Below are positions 35,004 through 43,751 of a DNA stretch of 64,000 bases, in pieces (positions within the stretch are counted from its first letter, which is position 1; every line of letters starts with the position of its first letter). Source of the DNA: Burkholderia sp. Ax-1724 (GTDB taxonomy: Bacteria > Pseudomonadota > Gammaproteobacteria > Burkholderiales > Burkholderiaceae); NCBI RefSeq assembly GCF_011752995.1, contig NZ_VWWL01000002.1, positions 62,001 to 126,000 on the forward strand. Direction: 5' to 3'. The notes under the pieces are model-generated. The model ran no database searches, was not told the origin of the DNA, and saw only the letters and a program-made list of their open reading frames with translations. The position numbers and the translations under genes are program-made.

Positions 35004-35813
35004 TTAGCGGATATGGAAGAACTCGAGGATCGCGTCGATCTGTCCGGTGTGCATGTCGACACCCGTCGCGGTCGGACAGCCGTACCGGCGCGCATGAGCG
35101 ATCAGCGCACTCGGGCGATCGGCCGGGCGCAGCACCACGTCGCCGACAATCACCTGACTGTCGAGCGGACCGAGGTCGACCGGCATGCCGTCGTCATCGC
35201 GCATCCCGACGATCGACGCATTGACGATCAGATCGTGGCCGGCCGCGCTCGCGTCCGCGCTGCGCACGTCGCATCCATTCGCGTCCCGCGCAAGCAGGTT
35301 CGCGAGATTCGCCGCACGCGCCGTGTCCTTGTCATAGACGGTGAGCGCCTTCACGCCCGCGTCCAGCAGTGCGCCCGCTATCGCGCTGCCCGCCCCGCCG
35401 CAGCCGATCACGAGCGCGCGCTTGCCGGCCAGCTCGTGTCCATGCGCGATCAGCCCGCGCACAAAACCCTCGCCGTCGAACATGTCGCCGAACCAGCCGC
35501 CGTCCGCTTCGCGGCGCAATGCATTGACCGCGCCCACGCGCTGCGCACGCGGATGCACACGATCGGCGATCGCGAGCGCGTCGGCCTTGAACGGCGCCGT
35601 CACGAGCACGCCGTCGAGATTGCGCAGCTTCAGCAGCGCCGGCAGCACCTCGTGAATCTCGGAAGCGGCGATGTGCACCGGCACGAGCACGGCGTCGATG
35701 CCCGCCTTCGCCAGTTCCCCGCAATAGACTTCCGGCGAGCGCACCTGCACGACCGGATCGCCGACGATGGCATAGAGGCGCGTCTTTCCTGTGATCGAAG
35801 GTAGCGTGCTCAT
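35004..35813 (-). CDS. Shikimate/quinate dehydrogenase-like protein
   Basis: A 269-residue AroE-fold protein. KTRLYAIVGDPVVQVRSPEVY leads and APFKADAL carries the catalytic Lys. ALVIGCGGAGSAIAGALLDAG is the nucleotide motif, with VYDKDTARA after it. The AroE substrate motifs are altered: the SxSP segment reads VRSPEVYCGEL without the second Ser, and the NTDG motif reads GDMFDGEG. The substrate is therefore unlikely to be shikimate. Starts by ATGA overlap with the CoA-transferase stop, so the two are translationally coupled. Confidence 0.8.
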   Translation of the reverse strand: MSTLPSITGKTRLYAIVGDPVVQVRSPEVYCGELAKAGIDAVLVPVHIAASEIHEVLPALLKLRNLDGVLVTAPFKADALAIADRVHPRAQRVGAVNALRREADGGWFGDMFDGEGFVRGLIAHGHELAGKRALVIGCGGAGSAIAGALLDAGVKALTVYDKDTARAANLANLLARDANGCDVRSADASAAGHDLIVNASIVGMRDDDGMPVDLGPLDSQVIVGDVVLRPADRPSALIAHARRYGCPTATGVDMHTGQIDAILEFFHIR

Positions 35814-37417
35814 GCGTGGCTCCCGTACCATTCGGCGACGCGCTGCGAGCGATAGCGGCGCGCCTTGCCCGACGTTTCCGCGGCGAGGCCCATGAGACCC
35901 GGCGCGAAGATGCGTGCGTCCATTTCGCGCAGATCCGTTGCCACGGGCGTGCGGAAATCCATCTGCGAGAAGATGTCGCGTTCGAGATCGACGCCCGGCG
36001 CGACTTCGATCAGCTCCAGGCCCGCTGCGCCGACCCGGAACACCGCGCGCTCGGTCACGAAGAGCGCGGTATTGCCGCGTTGATGTGCGAGCGCCGCGTT
36101 GTAGCAGATCTGTTCGAGAGAACCGACGAATTTGCGGTGCCGCCCTTCCTGCACGATCGTCGTGCGGCCGCCGTTCCACTGCACGTCGAGACCGCCCGCG
36201 GTCAGCGTGCCGCTGAAAATCACCCGCTTCGCGTTCTGGCTGATATTGATGAACCCGCCGACGCCGACGATCTTGTCGCCGAAGCGGCTGATATTGACGT
36301 TGCCATGCGCGTCGACTTCTGCGAAAGACAGGAACGCCAGATCGAGGCCGCCGCCGTCATAGAAGTCGAACTGCGAGGGCTGCTCGATCATCGCCGCGAA
36401 GTTCTGCGCGCCGCCGGAGTCGCGCCCCGTGATCGGCGCGCCGCCGATCAGCCCCTGCTCGTTCGTCAGGATGACCGAATCGAGCAGACCTTCCTCGGCC
36501 GCGACGGTCGAGAGTCCGGTCGAAATGCCCGCGCCGAGATTGCAGACCGCCGCCGGATACAGTTCCATGGCCGCGCGCCTCACAATCACCTTACGCGGCC
36601 CGAACGGCAGCGGCTTGATTTCGCTCAGCGGCACGCGCAGCTCGCCCGCGTAGCTCGGGTCGTAGTCGGTCGCGTAGGTTTGCCGCTGTTCGGATTCGAC
36701 CACCACGAAGTCGACGAGAATGCCGGGAATCTTGACCTGCTTCGGCGGCAGCGTGCCGCTACGCGCCATGCGCTTCACCTGCACGATCGTGATGCCGCCC
36801 GCGCGGCGCGTGGCCTGCGCCATCGCGATCATTTCGCCGAGCACCGCTTCCTGCTCCATCGTGATGTTGCCGTCCTCGTCGGCCGTCGTGCCGCGCAGGA
36901 AAGCGACGTCGATCGGGAACGGCTTGAAGCGCAGCCACTCTTCGTTGTCGAGCGTAATCAGTTCGACGAGTTGCTCCTCGGTGCGCGGACTTTGCCGGGC
37001 GCCCTGCTGGCGCGGATCGACGAACGTGTTCAGGCCGGTCTTCGTGATCAGGCCGGGGCGGCCGCCCGCCATTTCCCGCATCAACTGGGACAGCACGCCC
37101 TGCGGCAGCGTATAGGCCTCGATGCGGTCCTGAGCGGCCATCTCCAGCAGCCCCGGCGAGTCGATCAGCGCGCTGGTGATCGCCCGCTTGAGCAGACCGT
37201 CGTGAGCGAGGTGGCTCGCGCCGAGCGCGGCGCGGTCGCCGATGCCGACGACGCTGATCGACGTGAGATCGCGCGGCTGCTGCTCGGCGAGAAAACGCCG
37301 CTCGACGGCCGCGAGCAGCGCCTCGGGGACCGCATGCCCGCCGCCCGATCCGCTGATCAGGACCGAGTCGCCTGTACGCACCAGGCTTGCCGCTTCGTCA
37401 GAAGTAATTCGTTGCAT
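35810..37417 (-). CDS. Acyl-CoA:carboxylate CoA-transferase (fused alpha/beta, YdiF type)
   Basis: A 535-residue class I CoA-transferase with both subunits in one chain. The N-terminal half begins ITSDEAASLVRTGDSVLISGSGG and the beta half contains VILTNEQGLIGG with catalytic Glu320. CNLGAGIS is the oxyanion segment. It should activate a carboxylic acid to its CoA thioester using acetyl- or another acyl-CoA. First gene of a minus-strand operon with the AroE-like gene. Its promoter region carries an ACCGGT palindrome at 37475. Confidence 0.88.
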   Translation of the reverse strand: MQRITSDEAASLVRTGDSVLISGSGGGHAVPEALLAAVERRFLAEQQPRDLTSISVVGIGDRAALGASHLAHDGLLKRAITSALIDSPGLLEMAAQDRIEAYTLPQGVLSQLMREMAGGRPGLITKTGLNTFVDPRQQGARQSPRTEEQLVELITLDNEEWLRFKPFPIDVAFLRGTTADEDGNITMEQEAVLGEMIAMAQATRRAGGITIVQVKRMARSGTLPPKQVKIPGILVDFVVVESEQRQTYATDYDPSYAGELRVPLSEIKPLPFGPRKVIVRRAAMELYPAAVCNLGAGISTGLSTVAAEEGLLDSVILTNEQGLIGGAPITGRDSGGAQNFAAMIEQPSQFDFYDGGGLDLAFLSFAEVDAHGNVNISRFGDKIVGVGGFINISQNAKRVIFSGTLTAGGLDVQWNGGRTTIVQEGRHRKFVGSLEQICYNAALAHQRGNTALFVTERAVFRVGAAGLELIEVAPGVDLERDIFSQMDFRTPVATDLREMDARIFAPGLMGLAAETSGKARRYRSQRVAEWYGSHA

Positions 37418-37474
37418 GAGAGTGTCTGCGTCCGGTTGAATTTGGAAGGCCGCCCGCGCGGCCCGGCAATCTCA

Positions 37475-37490
37475 ATGTAACCGGTCTCAT
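37475..37490. promoter_or_regulatory. LacI-type operator 1 (ACCGGT palindrome)
   Basis: ATGTAACCGGTCTCAT, of form ATGNNACCGGTNNCAT, 58 bases upstream of the CoA-transferase start. It is shared with three other sites around the LacI gene. Confidence 0.75.
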
Positions 37491-37586
37491 AAATATCCGC
37501 AAGAACGACCGCATTATTCCAGGGAAGACCCCTATGTTTTGCGTATTAGACGCATATTTCACTGGATAGACGTTGCGAAAAACAAA

Positions 37587-37602
37587 ATGTAACCGGTATT
37601 AT
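37587..37602. promoter_or_regulatory. LacI-type operator 2
   Basis: ATGTAACCGGTATTAT, 100 bases upstream of the MaoC gene at 37702. Same core as operator 1. The region 37418-37701 contains no gene and is the divergent control region. Confidence 0.72.
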
Positions 37603-37701
37603 TTCTGCACCACGGCGGGTTTCCCTACCGTGCCGGCAACCCGACCGGGTGCCGCCGGCGCGCGGCACCGCCGCCCCCAGCCACGTCACAGGAGAGATCA
37701 G

Positions 37702-38157
37702 ATGGCAATCAAAGGTGTAGAAATTGGCGACGAATACCGTTTCGCGAAGACCGTCGGCGAGACCGACGTCACATTGTTCGCGGGCCTGACGGGCGATTTC
37801 AGCGATACCCACATCAACGAGCAGTACATGCAGGAGAAATCCGCGATCGGCCGGCGCATCGCGCACGGCGCCCTGCTGGTGGGCTATATGTCGACCGCGT
37901 CCACGATCAGCATCGCGCACATCATCCACCGCACCGATCTCGACGAATTCCCCGTGTCGGCCGGCTACGACCGCATCCGCTTCATCAAGCCGGTGCTGCT
38001 CGGCGACACCGTGACCGTCATCTACCGGGTCGCGGAAATCGACGAGGTGAAGCGCCGCAGCACGGCGGACATGGAAGTCGTCAACCAGCACGGCGAGGTC
38101 GTGGCGGCGGGCCGCCACCTGATGAAGTGGGCCAGCAAGCTGTCCAACAAGAGCTAG
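37702..38157 (+). CDS. MaoC-like (R)-enoyl-CoA hydratase, copy 1
   Basis: A 151-residue hot-dog-fold hydratase. The catalytic segment is FAGLTGDFSDTHINEQYMQEKSAIGRRIAHGALL, with the Asp/His pair of (R)-specific enoyl-CoA hydratases. It would hydrate an enoyl-CoA produced after the CoA-transferase. AGGAG lies 7 bases before the ATG at 37702. It is divergent from the CoA-transferase operon and followed by the LacI regulator. Related to the MaoC protein at 46273. Confidence 0.87.
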   Translation: MAIKGVEIGDEYRFAKTVGETDVTLFAGLTGDFSDTHINEQYMQEKSAIGRRIAHGALLVGYMSTASTISIAHIIHRTDLDEFPVSAGYDRIRFIKPVLLGDTVTVIYRVAEIDEVKRRSTADMEVVNQHGEVVAAGRHLMKWASKLSNKS

Positions 38158-38226
38158 CCCGGGGGCGCGCTGCCGCACCGCTATAATTCGGACAGACAGC
38201 GCAAACGGACCGGGAACCGGCCACGC

Positions 38227-39306
38227 ATGGTGAAGACGAAAACGACAATGGAAGATACGGCCACCGCCCGCAAGACCCGCGTGACGAGTGTCACCCTGCG
38301 TGACGTAGCGAAATTCGCCGGCGTGTCCTCGGCTACCGTCTCGCGGATGATGAACGCACCGGAGCTCGTCTCGGACGAACTCCGGGCCCGCATCACCGCC
38401 GCGATCAATCACCTGGGGTGGGTGCCCCACGCCGCCGCGCGTGCGCTCGCCACCCAGCGCACGGCGACGATCGGCGCGGTGTTCCCGACCGTCTCCAACG
38501 AGCACTTCGCCACCGCGATCCAGGAGTTGCAGGAAGCGCTGGAATCCGCAGGCTATACGCTGCTGCTCGGCTGCTCCCAGTACGACGTCAAGCGCGAACT
38601 CAATCAGGTTCGCAACATGCTCGAGCGCGGCGTCGATGCGGTCGTGCTGGTCGGCGAATCGCATCACCCCGATCTCTACTCGCTGCTTGCGCAGCGCAAG
38701 GTCCCGTTCGTCAATACGTTTACCTTTCACAGGAACAGCGAGCACCTGTGCGTCGGCGTGGACAATCACCGGGCGTTTTTCGAATTCACCACGTATCTGC
38801 TCGGCCTCGGCCATCGGCGCTTCGCGATGCTGTCCCAAACGGCGGATTCGAACGATCGTGCGCTCGCGCGCCGGGAAGGCGTGCGCGATGCGCTCGCGGA
38901 ACACGGCCTCGGCATTTCGGCGGCACATATGGTCGAAGGATTCTGGGGCGTGCGCGTCGGCCGCGAGCTGTTCTCGCGCGTGATGAGCACGCCGCAGCCG
39001 CCGACCGCCGTCATCTGCGGAAACGGCTCGTTCGCGATCGGCGCAATGCTCGAAGCGATGCAGGCCGGCTACGAGATACCGAAGCAGCTGAGCCTCGCGG
39101 GCTTCGACGACTTCGAGGTCATGTCCGAACTCCCCATTCCGATCACCACCGTGAGCGTGCCCAGCGCGCAGATCGGCCGCAGCGCCGCGCAGATGATCCT
39201 CGCAGAGCTGTCGGGCGGCGAACGCGCGCAGAGCATCGAATGCGAGGCGGAGATCATCATCCGCACCTCGTCGGGGCCGCCGCCGCGCAGCCGAAGCCCG
39301 AAGTAA
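38227..39306 (+). CDS. LacI-family regulator of the ACCGGT regulon
   Basis: A 359-residue LacI/GalR protein. The helix-turn-helix VTLRDVAKFAGVSSATVSRMMN and hinge PHAAARALATQRT are followed by a periplasmic-binding-like sensor domain (IGAVFPTVSNEHF..AIQELQEAL, LAGFDDFEVMSELPIPITTV). The start may be 38227 or the ATG at 38248. It lies between two divergent control regions that each carry two copies of an ACCGGT palindrome, so it is the likely regulator of both. Confidence 0.9.
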   Translation: MVKTKTTMEDTATARKTRVTSVTLRDVAKFAGVSSATVSRMMNAPELVSDELRARITAAINHLGWVPHAAARALATQRTATIGAVFPTVSNEHFATAIQELQEALESAGYTLLLGCSQYDVKRELNQVRNMLERGVDAVVLVGESHHPDLYSLLAQRKVPFVNTFTFHRNSEHLCVGVDNHRAFFEFTTYLLGLGHRRFAMLSQTADSNDRALARREGVRDALAEHGLGISAAHMVEGFWGVRVGRELFSRVMSTPQPPTAVICGNGSFAIGAMLEAMQAGYEIPKQLSLAGFDDFEVMSELPIPITTVSVPSAQIGRSAAQMILAELSGGERAQSIECEAEIIIRTSSGPPPRSRSPK

Positions 39307-39310
39307 GGCT

Positions 39311-40249
39311 TCAGGGAACGGGCCGGCCGCGGGCGGCCTCGAGAATCGCGTACCAGTCCTGCCGGTCCAGTGCGATCCGCAGCCCGTCGACGGCGGCCTG
39401 CACCGAGTCGAGCCGGCGGCTGCCGACGATCACGTACGGCGCGCCGGGCACGCGGAAAATCCACGCGTAGGCGATCGCCAGCCAGCTCGCGGCGCCATAT
39501 TTCTGCTGCAAGCCGGCCATGACGCCGCGCACGCGCCGGGCCGCCTCGTCCGTCGCCGAGAACAGGCGTCCACCGCCGAGCGGCGACCAGATCATCGGCG
39601 ACACCTTCGCCTGCGCGAGGACGGCGAGCATATCGCTATCCAGCGCACCGGTGGCGAACGGGGAGAATTCGATCTGGTTGGTGGCGAGCGCCGTCCTCGC
39701 GTGCAGCAGCTCGAATTGCCGCACCGAAAAATTCGACACGCCGAATGCGCGAATCTTCCCCTGCTCGACGAGCGACTGGGCGGCGAGCGCGATGTCATCC
39801 ATGTTCATCAACGAATCGGGCCGATGGATCAGGAACAGGTCCAGATGGTCGGTCCCGAGCCGCCGCAACGATTGTTCGACGGCTTCGCGCAGATAGGCGG
39901 GGCTGGAATCGTAGTACTTGAGCGGGCCTTCGCCGGCCGGCGATGCGGCCGATGACGCGCCCAGCCGGATTCCCGCCTTGCTGACGATCTGCATCCGGCC
40001 GCGCAGCGACGGGTCCAGCGCCAAGGCCTCCCCAAAAAGGGACTCGACCGCCCCGCGGCCGTAGATGTCCGCATGATCGAAAGCCGTGACGCCGAGCTCG
40101 ATGCAGCGGTGCATAAAATCGACGAGTTCGCCGGCGGACATGCGCCAATCGCAAACACGCCACATCCCCGCCACCACGCGTGGCATGCCGAGTTTCGCGA
40201 GTGCGTCAGTCGATTCGCCGGGCAACCGGTCTTCACTGGATTTTTCCAT
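39311..40249 (-). CDS. Aldo/keto reductase
   Basis: A 312-residue AKR barrel. FDHADIYGRG carries the catalytic Asp and Tyr, IVSKAGIR the Lys, and LFLIHRPDSLM the His. It ends YVIVGSRRLDSVQAAVDGL, the NADPH-binding C-terminus. Similar to sugar-type reductases or dehydrogenases such as the YdhF group. I take the ATG at 40249 instead of 40267 because the first codons from 40267 would overlap the operator palindrome at 40252-40267. It is convergent with the LacI gene, 5 bases apart. Confidence 0.86.
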   Translation of the reverse strand: MEKSSEDRLPGESTDALAKLGMPRVVAGMWRVCDWRMSAGELVDFMHRCIELGVTAFDHADIYGRGAVESLFGEALALDPSLRGRMQIVSKAGIRLGASSAASPAGEGPLKYYDSSPAYLREAVEQSLRRLGTDHLDLFLIHRPDSLMNMDDIALAAQSLVEQGKIRAFGVSNFSVRQFELLHARTALATNQIEFSPFATGALDSDMLAVLAQAKVSPMIWSPLGGGRLFSATDEAARRVRGVMAGLQQKYGAASWLAIAYAWIFRVPGAPYVIVGSRRLDSVQAAVDGLRIALDRQDWYAILEAARGRPVP

Positions 40250-40251
40250 TT

Positions 40252-40267
40252 CTGTAAACGGTCTCAT
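40252..40267. promoter_or_regulatory. LacI-type operator 3
   Basis: CTGTAAACGGTCTCAT, one base off the ACCGGT core. It abuts the aldo/keto reductase start, so bound repressor would block initiation there. Confidence 0.65.
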
Positions 40268-40375
40268 AAATCGGATTCAGAGTATCGGTGCGCCTTATTG
40301 TCACGTATATACCCCATGAATTCCAATGATTTAGGTGTATTCCCTGGATTCGTTGAATCGTCGTTGCCTCCTTTA

Positions 40376-40391
40376 ATGAGACCGGTTACAT
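40376..40391. promoter_or_regulatory. LacI-type operator 4
   Basis: ATGAGACCGGTTACAT, exact reverse complement of operator 1 and part of a wider TAATG-N10-CATTA palindrome. It lies 40 bases upstream of the MFS start. Confidence 0.75.
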
Positions 40392-40430
40392 TACCGACTC
40401 GATCATAGAATCCGGTTGGGTGGAGACAAC

Positions 40431-41705
40431 ATGCAATCTGAAGTTACCTTGCCCCGAAAGACCTCCAAGCGCTGGTACCGTGAAATCACGGCGTCCCAGT
40501 GGCGTGTGCTGATTGCCGCATGGGGCGTCTGGGTCAACGATGCGCTGGACTTTCTCGCCATCACCTTCGTGCTGCGCGACATCGCGCGCACCTTTGGCGT
40601 CTCTCTCGACACCGCCTCGCTGCTGCTTCTGGCAACGTACGGCGTGCGCTGGATCGGCGGCCTGCTCTTCGGCGGCCTGAGCGACCGGATCGGACGCAAA
40701 ATCCCGCTTCTCATCACGCTGACATGGTTCACGGCCGGGGCCATCGCCACCGGCCTCTCGTGGAACTTCACCTCGCTGGTGGTGTTCCGGCTGCTGCTCG
40801 GCTTCGGCATGGCACCCGGCTTCTCGCTGGGCGCGGCGATGGTCGCGGAATCGTGGCCGGAGCGCTACCGGGCAATCGGCATCGGCATTCTCGATACGGG
40901 CTGGGGTGTGGGCGCGATCGGCGCCGCGCTCGCCTACGAGTTCATCTACCCGGCCTTCGGCTGGCGCGGCATGTTCTTCGTCGGCTTGCCGCCGGCGCTG
41001 CTGCTCGCGCTCTTCATCATCTTTTTCGTCCCCGAATCCGCGGCGTGGAAGGAAGGCCGGACCAAGTCCAGCACGCAGGGCCAGAAGAATCCTGTTGCCC
41101 AGCTCTTCAAACGCTATCCGGGCCGCGTCGCCTATCTCGCGCTGCTGATGTTCGTGCTGTGCTTCGGGTCGTGGCCGTTCCAGGCGCTGCTGCCCACGTA
41201 TCTGCGTTCGCTGGATTTCCCCGCCGGCTTCGTCAGTTCGGTGGCCATGGCCTCCGCCGTCGGTCAGATCTTCGGCTTCGTGGCATCGGGCTTCATCGCC
41301 GAACGAGTCGGCCGGCGCCTCGCGATTGCGCTGATGATCGGCCTCGGTTCGCTATGCGTGGCCGGCGTGGTCATGACCGCCTCCAACACGCTGCTTGCGC
41401 TGGCGTGCGCCTTCCTCAGCGGATTCTTCCTCATCGGCTCGTCGGGCATCTGGGGCACGATCCTGACGGAAAACCTGCCGCGCGACGTCCGTGCCTCGGG
41501 GGTGGGCTTTCTCTACAACTTCGGCGTGATCGGCGGCGGTCTCGCACCGTTCATCGTTCTCTCGACCATGCATCGCCTGTCCCTGTCCATGGCTAACGGC
41601 ATCATCGCGTTCACGATCGGCGCCGCGATTCTGGGGATGATCCTGCTGCGTTTCGCACGCGAAACGAAGGGTATCGATCTCGCGCAAATCGATATGGAAA
41701 GCTGA
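40431..41705 (+). CDS. MFS transporter, sugar/organic-acid type
   Basis: A 424-residue carrier with 12 predicted helices. It starts RKTSKRWYREITASQWRVLIAAWGVWVNDALDF, and GGLSDRIGRKIPLL is the loop 2-3 motif of the sialate/metabolite:H+ symporter type (JEN-, ShiA- and YjhB-like carriers). TGG AG precedes the ATG at 40431. It has an ACCGGT operator upstream, so it likely imports the substrate sensed by LacI. Confidence 0.88.
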   Translation: MQSEVTLPRKTSKRWYREITASQWRVLIAAWGVWVNDALDFLAITFVLRDIARTFGVSLDTASLLLLATYGVRWIGGLLFGGLSDRIGRKIPLLITLTWFTAGAIATGLSWNFTSLVVFRLLLGFGMAPGFSLGAAMVAESWPERYRAIGIGILDTGWGVGAIGAALAYEFIYPAFGWRGMFFVGLPPALLLALFIIFFVPESAAWKEGRTKSSTQGQKNPVAQLFKRYPGRVAYLALLMFVLCFGSWPFQALLPTYLRSLDFPAGFVSSVAMASAVGQIFGFVASGFIAERVGRRLAIALMIGLGSLCVAGVVMTASNTLLALACAFLSGFFLIGSSGIWGTILTENLPRDVRASGVGFLYNFGVIGGGLAPFIVLSTMHRLSLSMANGIIAFTIGAAILGMILLRFARETKGIDLAQIDMES

Positions 41706-41779
41706 TGAGCGTCTGGCCGACATAAGTCCCGGCCGATCCGACAGGTATCGCCACACGACAGCACACCGGGGGGAACCCA

Positions 41780-42700
41780 ATGGCAACCTTGGAGAGCAAG
41801 GCAGGAATCCGGATCAACACCGACAGCACCGGTGCCGGCATCGTTCTCATGATTGTCACGACGGCAGTATTCGCGGCCAGCGATACGACCGTGAAAGTCA
41901 TCGGCTCCACGGTTCCCCTTCTGGCGCTGCTCTGCGTGCGCTATCTGTTTCAGGTGATCGCGTTGGGCATCTGGCAGGTGCGGCGCGATCTCTCGGGACT
42001 CTTCCGCACCGGAAGCCTGCCCCTGCAGATGGCGCGCTCGTTGCTGCTGCTCAGCAATACCGCCTGCACATTCGCGGGCCTGAGGCATCTGCCGCTGCCC
42101 GTCACCACCTCGCTCGCCATGCTCGCACCGCTGATCTCCACGCTGCTGGCGGCGCTCGTCCTGAAAGACGACGTGCCGCTGCGCAAATGGGCGATGGTCG
42201 TGCTCGGCTTCATCGGCATGTTGCTGGTCGTGCGGCCGGGGAGCAGCCAGTTCACGTGGACCGTCCTGTTCCCGATCGGCGCGGCCACGAGCTTCGCCTG
42301 CTATCAGGTCGTATCGAGCCATCTGTCGCGCATCGACGATCTCAACACGACGAACTTCCTGACCGCGCTCGGCGCGACCGTGGTACTCGGCGTGTTCCTG
42401 TGGCTGGGCCGGCATGACATGCTCCCGGCGCTGGCTCGCGTGCAGCCGAAGAGCTGGCTGCTGGTCGCGCTCATGTCGAGCGTGGCGACGGCGGGTCATC
42501 TGCTCATGTTGCAGGCGCTCAAGCGCGCGCCGCTCTCGCTGCTGACGCCCTTCGCTTACGGGCAGCTGGCATTCGCGGCGGTTTTTAGCTGGCTGATATT
42601 CGGTCAGACACCGGACCTGTGGACGGCCATCGGCATGTGCGTGATCGCGGCGAGCGGCATGGGCACCGTGCTCATGCGCAAACAGAGCGCCGCGCGATGA
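41780..42700 (+). CDS. DMT-family transporter (two EamA domains)
   Basis: A 306-residue inner-membrane protein with about ten helices in two EamA repeats (VFAASDTTVKVIGSTVPLLALLCVRYLFQ... and SFACYQVVSSHLSRIDDLNTTNFL...). These carriers move metabolites, usually outward. It lies 74 bases after the MFS gene on the same strand, so it is probably in the same LacI-controlled transcript. Confidence 0.87.
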   Translation: MATLESKAGIRINTDSTGAGIVLMIVTTAVFAASDTTVKVIGSTVPLLALLCVRYLFQVIALGIWQVRRDLSGLFRTGSLPLQMARSLLLLSNTACTFAGLRHLPLPVTTSLAMLAPLISTLLAALVLKDDVPLRKWAMVVLGFIGMLLVVRPGSSQFTWTVLFPIGAATSFACYQVVSSHLSRIDDLNTTNFLTALGATVVLGVFLWLGRHDMLPALARVQPKSWLLVALMSSVATAGHLLMLQALKRAPLSLLTPFAYGQLAFAAVFSWLIFGQTPDLWTAIGMCVIAASGMGTVLMRKQSAAR

Positions 42701-42714
42701 CTGCCGATCTGTTC

Positions 42715-42750
42715 GATGCTTCGTTTAATGCGTCGCTTAATGCTTCGTTT
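42715..42750. repeat. Three 12-bp tandem units after the DMT gene
   Basis: Units GATGCTTCGTTT, AATGCGTCGCTT and AATGCTTCGTTT lie back to back between the DMT stop and the IclR gene end. They look like slippage products and have no evident coding role. Confidence 0.7.
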
Positions 42751-42768
42751 GACGGCAGGTTCGAGAGC

Positions 42769-43584
42769 CTATGCGGCAACCATTCGGCTGGTCGAGGCGA
42801 CCTGACTGGAACGAATCCGCAACGGCCAGAAGGAAGCGAGTTCGGTAGCGGTTTGCAGCACCAGCGGCGCCATTTCGCCGACCCGGTCCTCCGTCATGCG
42901 CGCACTCGGCCCTGCGATGCTGACGACGCCGAGCGCCGCGCCACCGCCAGCGGGACGAATCGCCGCCGCGATCGCGCTGACCCCGGGCTCCCCTTCGTTG
43001 ACCGCGAGGCCATAACCGCGGCGCTTGGTGGCCTCCAGTTCCTTCAACAAGGCATCCAGCGAGCGGATGACGTTCGGGCCATATTTTTCGGCTTCCCCGA
43101 AGCCGACACGCAGCACGTTTTCCACGGCCTGCTCGAGAGGCAATGTGGCGAGCCACACCTTGCCGGTGGCCGTCGCATGCAATGGCACCGTGTTGCTGCC
43201 GAGGGTCGGCTGATAGAGAAGCCCGCCCGTTGCGCCTTGCGCGTGCGCGACCCAGGTCAACGAAGCGCCGTCGACCACGGCCAGCCGGACGAACTCGCGC
43301 GACTGGCCGGCGAGGCGATCCACCAGCGGCTGGCAAATATCGGGGATACCTGTCGCGACGAAAAACTGCTGCCCGAGGATCGCGAGGCGCATCGTCAGCC
43401 GATAGAAGCCGGTCTCCGCATCCTGCTCGGCCCAACCCAGGTCGACCAGCGTCGCGAGCAATCGATGCGCGCCGCTTTTGGCCAACTGCAACCGCGCTGC
43501 GATTTCGCCGAGCGGCATCGCAACGGCACCATCGGCGAGCAGTTCAATGATGTCCAGGCAGCGCTCTGCGGGTATGTGAGACAT
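42769..43584 (-). CDS. IclR-family regulator
   Basis: A 271-residue regulator from the ATG at 43584 (MSHIPAERCLDIIELLADG); a TTG at 43599 would add five residues. The winged helix-turn-helix MPLGEIAARLQLAKSGAHRLLATLVDLGW is followed by a GAF-like effector domain (ATGKVWLATLP, GYGLAVNEGEPGVSAIAAAIR). It heads the minus-strand side of the region with DUF4286, enoyl-CoA hydratase and ABC genes upstream of it, which it may control. Confidence 0.9.
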   Translation of the reverse strand: MSHIPAERCLDIIELLADGAVAMPLGEIAARLQLAKSGAHRLLATLVDLGWAEQDAETGFYRLTMRLAILGQQFFVATGIPDICQPLVDRLAGQSREFVRLAVVDGASLTWVAHAQGATGGLLYQPTLGSNTVPLHATATGKVWLATLPLEQAVENVLRVGFGEAEKYGPNVIRSLDALLKELEATKRRGYGLAVNEGEPGVSAIAAAIRPAGGGAALGVVSIAGPSARMTEDRVGEMAPLVLQTATELASFWPLRIRSSQVASTSRMVAA

Positions 43585-43751
43585 ATGAGTACCGGTCAAA
43601 AAGATGAATGACGCGCGGCGTGCTGACTGATGTCGATGAAGCCGACGCCTCCAACGACGGGGCCATCGGAACGGCCGATATTAACATTGCCTCGCGCACG
43701 GCCCCCGGCGAACGGGAGCCTGCGAAGCCCTGTCGAATACGGCCGACGGGT

